Part shown: piece by piece, positions 6,567 through 10,269 of the stretch
Layout: each line of letters starts with the position of its first letter
Numbering within the stretch: position 1 is the first letter of the stretch
Origin: Halodesulfurarchaeum sp.
GTDB taxonomy: Archaea > Halobacteriota > Halobacteria > Halobacteriales > Halobacteriaceae
Assembly: GCA_018334775.1 (NCBI GenBank)
Contig: JAGXLJ010000016.1
Coordinates: 1-10,269 of the forward strand
DNA length: 10,269 nt
Direction of reading: 5' to 3'
Program-made: the position numbers and the translations under genes
The notes under the pieces: generated by a model
Database searches by the model: none
What the model was told of the DNA's origin: nothing
Seen by the model: only the letters and a program-made list of their open reading frames with translations

Positions 6567-7363
6567 GGTTGCCCACCTGTGTTCCCTGTCGAATCGTCTT
6601 CCGCCCATCCTCCATAGAGGTGGGAGTGATCGTAGCCGCCGCCCGTGACGGCCTCACCGATAAGGACGAGGGCGCTTGCCGTGTACCCGGCCTCTTTCAC
6701 TTTTGCTGTAATGTCTGCGATGGTTCCTAGGATGACATCCTCGTCAGGCCATGAGGCGTGATAGACCACCGCCACCGGGGTGTCGGGGTCTTCGCCTGCA
6801 TCGAGCAGCCGGTTCATCATTCCCTCGATGGCGTGGGTGCCCAGGTAGACGGCCGTCGTCACGCCGTCCAATCCCACGAAATCGTTCACGTGATCCTGGT
6901 CGGCGTCGAGTGTCTTCCCCTGGGGTCGGGTGATCGCGACGTGATTGGCGATCCCCGAGAGGGTGAGTTGGGTTCCGAGAGTCGCACTCGCGGCGAAGGC
7001 AGCGGTGACTCCTGGGATCACGTAGGCCGGCACATCCTGCTCGGCCAAAGCGTCTATCTGTTCGAGGGCCGCGCCGAAAATCGAGGGGTCTCCACTGTGG
7101 AGCCGTACCACTGCCTCGCCATCGTGATATGCTGTCGCCATCATGTCGACCAGCGTTTCGAGTTCCGTGCCGGCGCTGTCAACTCGCTCGGCGGCCGGGG
7201 CATAGGTATCCAGGACCTCGCTGTTCACGAGGGAACCTGCGTGAACCACAAGATCAGCGCCTTCGAGCGCCTCCCGACCGGCTACGGTCACGAGTTTGGG
7301 ATTCCCGGGACCCGCTCCGACGAAGGGAATGGCGTTCTGGCGCTCCCACGGAAGACCAGTCAT
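6563..7363 (-). CDS. cbiF: CbiF, (cobalt-)precorrin-4 C11-methyltransferase
   Basis: CbiF methylates C11 of cobalt-precorrin-4 with S-adenosylmethionine, giving cobalt-precorrin-5A, the substrate of CbiG encoded next. The 266-residue protein has FVGAGPGNPKLVTV (14-27), HAGSLV (41-46), HSGDPSIFGA (89-98), VIPGVTAAFAASATLGTQLT (115-134), YHASWPDE (201-208) and a C-terminal SHLYGGWAE, all typical of CbiF/CobM. Length is normal. The ATG overlaps the cbiL stop (ATGA) and has a strong GGAGG site six bases upstream, encoded inside the last codons of cbiL. The short, polar C-terminal extension after LYGG (DDSTGNTGGQP) is not a family motif. The CobM-versus-CbiF distinction rests on neighbours (CbiX and CbiG), which point to the cobalt-early branch. 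Confidence 0.95.
   Translation of the reverse strand: MTGLPWERQNAIPFVGAGPGNPKLVTVAGREALEGADLVVHAGSLVNSEVLDTYAPAAERVDSAGTELETLVDMMATAYHDGEAVVRLHSGDPSIFGAALEQIDALAEQDVPAYVIPGVTAAFAASATLGTQLTLSGIANHVAITRPQGKTLDADQDHVNDFVGLDGVTTAVYLGTHAIEGMMNRLLDAGEDPDTPVAVVYHASWPDEDVILGTIADITAKVKEAGYTASALVLIGEAVTGGGYDHSHLYGGWAEDDSTGNTGGQP
6573..6578 (-). promoter_or_regulatory. Ribosome binding site deciding the cbiG start
   Basis: AGGTGG on the minus strand contains AGGTG, complementary to the CACCT of the archaeal 16S rRNA 3' end. It lies six bases before GTG 6566. It sits within cbiF and supports the GTG as the cbiG start over ATG 6608. Confidence 0.6.
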
Positions 7364-8007
7364 GATTCTCCTCCCCTGCCAACCTGTTCAGCGTAGGCGA
7401 TGGTGAAGTAGTCCGATTCGGCCACCGTATCCGGGTCTGACGTGACTGTCGGATCGTCCATGAAGAGTCGGCGTCCGTACGTCACCTCGTAGCCCGCATC
7501 GTGGAGGGCGGCGTCGGTTTTCCGAACGTCGGTGACCTTCAGCAGCAACACCTGCGGGGGCCGGTGTTGGGGAACGCCGTCTGCCGCCTCCCGAACATCG
7601 AGTGGGGAGTTGTCGATTTCCACATCGAGTGCCGTTGCGAAGGCGGTTACGACACTCACCCCTGGGATCGTCCGGATGTCGACCTCCGGATACGCGTCTA
7701 ACGCTCGTTCGAGGTGGGAAAACGTCGAGTACACCTTCGGATCACCGACCGTGACGAAGGCCACGTCCTCATCCCGTGCAACCGGTCCGACAGTCGCGGC
7801 CGCCTCGTCCCATGCAGCCTTGAGTGTTGTTTCGTCCTCGGTCATCGGGAATTCCAGTTCTTCGATGGCTGCCGCATAGGGCCTGGCCAACCGCTCGGCC
7901 AGTTCGCCAGGTGCATACACTACCGAGGCCTCCTCTAGCAAACGTTTTCCCCGGACGGTCACCAGTTCGGGCTCCCCAGGCCCGAGGCCGATACCGTAGA
8001 GGGTCAT
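7360..8007 (-). CDS. cbiL: CbiL, (cobalt-)precorrin-2 C20-methyltransferase
   Basis: CbiL transfers a methyl group from S-adenosylmethionine to C20 of cobalt-factor II/precorrin-2, the step after cobalt insertion by CbiX. The 215-residue protein has GIGLGPGEPELVTVRG (5-20), VTVGDPKVYSTFSHLERAL (85-103), IPGVSVVTAFATALDVEI (113-130) and a late LLLKVTDVRKT segment, the usual CbiL/CobI order. PGVS rather than PGVT is normal for this subfamily. It is somewhat short for the family (often about 220-240 residues) but complete at both ends. The ATG overlaps the cbiT stop by four bases and has a GGAGG site four bases upstream. The stop overlaps the cbiF start, and the last residues (GRGGES) encode the cbiF ribosome binding site. 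Confidence 0.94.
   Translation of the reverse strand: MTLYGIGLGPGEPELVTVRGKRLLEEASVVYAPGELAERLARPYAAAIEELEFPMTEDETTLKAAWDEAAATVGPVARDEDVAFVTVGDPKVYSTFSHLERALDAYPEVDIRTIPGVSVVTAFATALDVEIDNSPLDVREAADGVPQHRPPQVLLLKVTDVRKTDAALHDAGYEVTYGRRLFMDDPTVTSDPDTVAESDYFTIAYAEQVGRGGES
7368..7374 (-). promoter_or_regulatory. Ribosome binding site of cbiF inside cbiL
   Basis: GGAGGAG on the minus strand lies just before ATG 7363 (GGAGG then six bases). It is encoded by the Gly-Gly-Glu codons ending CbiL. It is the clearest Shine-Dalgarno sequence in the operon and suggests extra initiation at cbiF in addition to coupling. Confidence 0.75.
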
Positions 8008-8555
8008 CCGTCCTCCCCGGGCGTTCCGGTGATCATGTAGACTGGTCGGTCGGGCACGATGGCGGTTTCCCCGGCCAGTGATTCGCCTCGCCCGACCGAA
8101 ATCCGACGGACGGATGGATCGAACCCCCGATTTTCGAACGATTCGATAGCGTTCGTCGCTGTTTCGAGTCGGGCTGCGTTGAGAACCACTTGTCGTGGTT
8201 CAGCCTGTGTGACCCAGTTAAGCACAGCCTCCAGGTTCTGGGTCCCCCCGAGGAAAACTGCTTCAGCGCTGTCGGGCAGGCCATTCGGGGCCGTCGCGTG
8301 GCGGACTGTTACGCGTCCACCGGACGCCGAGGCCTCGAGATTGGCCCGAATTGCGTCGACTCGATCGCCGTCTTTTTCGATTGCCGTGACCCGTTTCGTG
8401 ACCTGCGCGGCTTCAATCGTCACGGCGCCGGTTCCAGCCCCAACGTCGACAAAATGATCCTCCGGTTGCAGATCCAGTGTCCGGAGGAGAATGGCCCGGA
8501 CTTCAGGTTTCGTCGGGCCCGGCGCCGTCGTGTGCGGGAGCGAAATGCGTCCCAT
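8004..8555 (-). CDS. cbiT: CbiT, cobalt-precorrin-6B (C15)-methyltransferase (decarboxylating)
   Basis: CbiT is a class I SAM methyltransferase that methylates C15 and removes the C12 acetate carboxyl group. The 183-residue protein has the family start GRISLPHTTAPGPTKPEVRA, the SAM-binding motif I VDVGAGTGAVTIEAA (36-50), an acidic ribose-binding position at E60 in AIEKD, and FLGGTQNLEAVL (101-112). Length is normal for free-standing CbiT; the CbiE part found in fused CobL is absent, and no cbiE occurs in this window. It is the first gene of the cbiT-to-cbiX unit: a TATA-like box lies about 27 bp upstream of its ATG, so the message is probably leaderless. Its stop overlaps the cbiL start by four bases. 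Confidence 0.94.
   Translation of the reverse strand: MGRISLPHTTAPGPTKPEVRAILLRTLDLQPEDHFVDVGAGTGAVTIEAAQVTKRVTAIEKDGDRVDAIRANLEASASGGRVTVRHATAPNGLPDSAEAVFLGGTQNLEAVLNWVTQAEPRQVVLNAARLETATNAIESFENRGFDPSVRRISVGRGESLAGETAIVPDRPVYMITGTPGEDG
8012..8016 (-). promoter_or_regulatory. Ribosome binding site of cbiL inside cbiT
   Basis: GGAGG on the minus strand lies four bases before ATG 8007, within the last codons of cbiT (Gly-Glu-Asp). It supports the cbiL start at 8007. Confidence 0.65.
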
Positions 8556-8610
8556 CGTTTCCGATAAACAGTGGCCCGATTAAAACAATATCGTTTGGAG
8601 TAGCACAAGT
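8556..8610 (-). promoter_or_regulatory. Promoter region between cbiO and cbiT
   Basis: This 55-bp AT-richer gap is the only sizeable break in the minus-strand gene run. On the minus strand TTTTAAT (8585-8579) is centred 27 bp upstream of the cbiT ATG, the standard archaeal TATA spacing for a leaderless transcript. A second similar word, TTTATCGG (8568-8561), resembles TTTAATCGG (8584-8576), and AAACGAT occurs at both 8596-8590 and 8560-8554; these could be operator half-sites but are short. The run TTGTTTT could also end the cbiO transcript. No stable hairpin is seen. Confidence 0.6.
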
Positions 8611-9324
8611 TCACCTTCGTTCAAGCGCCCAGGTCCGCAGGCCGTACCGATCAGCGGTGTCGCGACCGATCGTGTCCCCTTCGTAGACGATTTGCCCCCC
8701 TTTCAGGACAGCGAGCCGATCCGCAACGGCCTTCCCGAAACCCACGTGATGGGTCGAAAGCAGGATTGAGACACCAGCATCGACCAGCTCCTCGATCAAC
8801 CCGACGAAGCGTTCCGCTCCCGCTCCGTCCAACCCAGCGGTGGGTTCGTCCATGACGATGTAGTCGGGGTCCATGGCCAGCACCCCGGCCAGAGCGACGC
8901 GCTTTTGCTCGCCATTGCTCATCGTATGGGGATGTCTATTGCCGGCCCCGTCGAGTCCGACTCGGGCCAGGGTCGCTTCGATATCAACCTCGTCGGCGGT
9001 ATCGATGTTCCGGGGGCCAAAGGAGACGTCCTGCCGAACTGTCGGGGCGAGCAGTTGGTTTTCGGGGTTTTGGAAGACAAAGCCGACTCGCGAGCGGATC
9101 TCCCGAAGCTGGGCCTGGTCGTCTGTGATTCGGTTACCATCGACCAGTATCCGGCCCGAATCGGGCCGGAGGAGGCCATTAAAATGCTTGAGTAGCGTCG
9201 ATTTGCCGGCCCCGTTTGGGCCTAACAACGCCGTTACTTCGCCCTCGAGGGCGGTGAAATCAACCCCTTGGAGGACATCTCGATCCGCATAGGCAAACCG
9301 GACGTCCTCCGCGACGAGCGTCAC
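8611..9324 (-). CDS. cbiO: CbiO, cobalt ECF transporter ATPase
   Basis: CbiO is the cytoplasmic ATPase of the CbiMNQO cobalt importer. The 237-residue protein has Walker A GPNGAGKST (35-43), a Q-loop in VFQNPENQLLAPTV with Q85, the signature region MSNGEQKRVALAGVLAMDP (135-153, a variant of LSGGQ), Walker B YIVMDE (155-160) with catalytic E160, D-loop AGLDGAG and switch H191/H192. QNPENQ is characteristic of ECF/CbiO-type ATPases. It starts at GTG 9324, overlapping the cbiQ stop (GTGA). The C-terminal tail after the switch region is short, so no extra regulatory domain is present. Adjacent cbiQ and cbiN identify the substrate as cobalt; nickel transport is an alternative in this family but less likely beside cobalamin genes. 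Confidence 0.94.
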   Translation of the reverse strand: MTLVAEDVRFAYADRDVLQGVDFTALEGEVTALLGPNGAGKSTLLKHFNGLLRPDSGRILVDGNRITDDQAQLREIRSRVGFVFQNPENQLLAPTVRQDVSFGPRNIDTADEVDIEATLARVGLDGAGNRHPHTMSNGEQKRVALAGVLAMDPDYIVMDEPTAGLDGAGAERFVGLIEELVDAGVSILLSTHHVGFGKAVADRLAVLKGGQIVYEGDTIGRDTADRYGLRTWALERR

Positions 9325-10046
9325 AGAATTCGCACCCCCAGGAGGACTGCAAGAATGCCGATCGAGAGGCCGTACCCGTGGCTCTCGGCCTCGGCGGTAG
9401 CCGGTGCCTTCCCGGCATACCCTCGCGCTCGCATTGCCTCGTCGAGATGTGTGACCCGATCGATCGTCCTGAGAAACAGGGTCGACGCGATGAGTTTCGT
9501 CGTCCGGATCTTGGCCCGTCGGTTGGAGTACCCCACCCGGGCTTTCGCGGCCGTTTGCATCCGCTCAGCTTCCACGAAGACGGTCCCGATCGCACGATAC
9601 ACGTACAGGAGCAATTCGACCAGTACCGAAGGGAGGCCAGCCCGACGGAGCGTCGCGATCACGGTCGAGACCGGTGTCGAGGCGATCAGGAATCCCAGAA
9701 CGATGATCGATGCGCCAGAACGCGTGAGCGTATCCAGAACCGTTTTGACGCCGCCCTGAGTTATTGTCAGTGGTCCGAATTCGATTAATCCGTGCCCGGG
9801 TGTCGTAACCAGAATGATCGCGAGGCCGGGAATGAGAAAGAACACTGGGACAGCGAGCCAACGAAGGGGTCGAACCCCGACTGCGTCGATTGCTAGTCCC
9901 AGAAACACGGCGGCGGCGATCACTTGCGCGAGGCGAGAGGGTGCGGTGACAGTTAACCCGAGTGCGAGGACCACGAGATACACCTGCAGCGGCCCCCTGA
10001 TTGCTGGTGTCGCGGACTGTTGGACGCCCTCGAGTGTTTTGTGCAT
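9321..10046 (-). CDS. cbiQ: CbiQ, cobalt ECF transporter transmembrane coupling protein
   Basis: CbiQ is the EcfT-type membrane subunit that couples the CbiO ATPase to the CbiM substrate-binding subunit. The 241-residue protein has hydrophobic segments near residues 20-35, 39-58, 63-81, 112-131, 138-157 and 226-241. Between the last two is the long cytoplasmic region with ERMQTAAKARVGY (161-173) and the coupling motif EAMRARGY (203-210), which matches the Ala-Arg-Gly motifs that contact the ATPase. The C-terminus stops directly at the last membrane segment. The ATG follows the cbiN stop by one base (TGAGATG), and its own stop overlaps the cbiO start, so the three are tightly linked. Confidence 0.93.
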   Translation of the reverse strand: MHKTLEGVQQSATPAIRGPLQVYLVVLALGLTVTAPSRLAQVIAAAVFLGLAIDAVGVRPLRWLAVPVFFLIPGLAIILVTTPGHGLIEFGPLTITQGGVKTVLDTLTRSGASIIVLGFLIASTPVSTVIATLRRAGLPSVLVELLLYVYRAIGTVFVEAERMQTAAKARVGYSNRRAKIRTTKLIASTLFLRTIDRVTHLDEAMRARGYAGKAPATAEAESHGYGLSIGILAVLLGVRIL

Positions 10047-10047
10047 C

Positions 10048-10269
10048 TCAGTCCTGTGGTGTGGCGTTCAGGTAGTAGCCAATGACGCCCCCACCGATTG
10101 CTGCCTGCAGGCTGAAGAGGACTGACTCGATTTCACCTGAGGGAGGAGTCCATATCGGGTCGACCCACGACTCGTATTCGGGGTGCTCTTCGGTTATCGC
10201 TTCCATGCCTGCTCCGTCCGCGCCACCCCACGCCCCCAGTCCAGGAGCAAGGATCGGAACGAGCAGGTC
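10048..10269 (-). CDS. cbiN: CbiN, cobalt transporter auxiliary subunit (C-terminal 73 residues)
   Basis: The minus-strand frame ending in TGA at 10050-10048 stays open to the right edge and gives 73 residues. They include GADGAGMEAITEEHPEYESW, then PIWTPPSGEIESVLFSLQAA and a final hydrophobic segment IGGGVIGYYL. This is the typical CbiN pattern: an extracellular loop with the GADG...AI motif, then PPSGEIESLLFxLQAAIG and the second membrane helix. CbiN is normally about 95-105 residues, so the first helix and start lie off the window. CbiN works with CbiM, the cobalt-binding subunit, whose gene is expected immediately upstream (to the right). Confidence 0.92.
   Translation of the reverse strand, partial: DLLVPILAPGLGAWGGADGAGMEAITEEHPEYESWVDPIWTPPSGEIESVLFSLQAAIGGGVIGYYLNATPQD

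Noticed and set aside
8556..8610. Cobalamin riboswitch upstream of cbiT
   Set aside because: The gap is 55 bp, too short for a B12 riboswitch of about 200 nt, and no B12-box-like sequence was seen there or upstream of cobN.
1..10269. Mobile elements, CRISPR array, tRNA or rRNA genes, phage genes
   Set aside because: None seen. Coding sequence covers nearly all of the window with consistent composition, no transposase motifs, no spaced direct repeats and no tRNA-like cloverleaf in the three short gaps.

Overview
The window is a cobalamin (vitamin B12) biosynthesis and cobalt-uptake locus, almost certainly from a haloarchaeon (class Halobacteria). The signs are GC-rich DNA, proteins rich in Asp/Glu, TATA-like boxes about 26-27 bp upstream of start codons with no room for a leader, and a gene set and order matching my recollection of haloarchaeal cbi clusters. 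I cannot assign a genus.

Layout from left to right. Positions 1-608 (minus strand) hold the N-terminal 202 residues of CobN, the large subunit of cobaltochelatase; the rest lies off the left edge. A 32-bp divergent intergenic region separates it from a plus-strand gene (641-2836) for a fused ChlI/ChlD-type AAA+ ATPase and von Willebrand A protein, the likely motor partner of CobN. This gene ends 18 bp from a convergent minus-strand gene for CbiX, the early cobaltochelatase, which has a long His-rich tail. CbiX is the last gene of a tight minus-strand operon that reads, in transcription order, cbiT, cbiL, cbiF, cbiG, cbiH1, cbiH2, cbiX (8555 down to 2855). Four of its junctions are 4-base ATGA/GTGA overlaps. 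A 55-bp gap with a good TATA-like box separates cbiT from the upstream transporter genes cbiN (partial, running off the right edge), cbiQ and cbiO, the cobalt transporter; cbiM is expected just outside.

Together the genes bring in Co2+ (CbiNQO, with CbiM), insert it into the ring (CbiX early; CobN plus ChlID as a second chelatase), methylate C20 (CbiL), contract the ring and methylate C17 (CbiH), methylate C11 (CbiF), open the delta-lactone (CbiG), and methylate C15 and decarboxylate (CbiT). cbiC, cbiD, cbiE and cbiJ are not in the window.

The pathway itself is known. The points that merit a second look are the two different chelatase systems encoded tail to tail, CbiX with an MxCxxC motif plus a His-rich tail and a degenerate second half, two unlike CbiH paralogs, a Cys4 cluster and long acidic linker in the chelatase ATPase, and a cbiG start that should be placed at a GTG. 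I found no mobile element, CRISPR array, RNA gene or B12 riboswitch.
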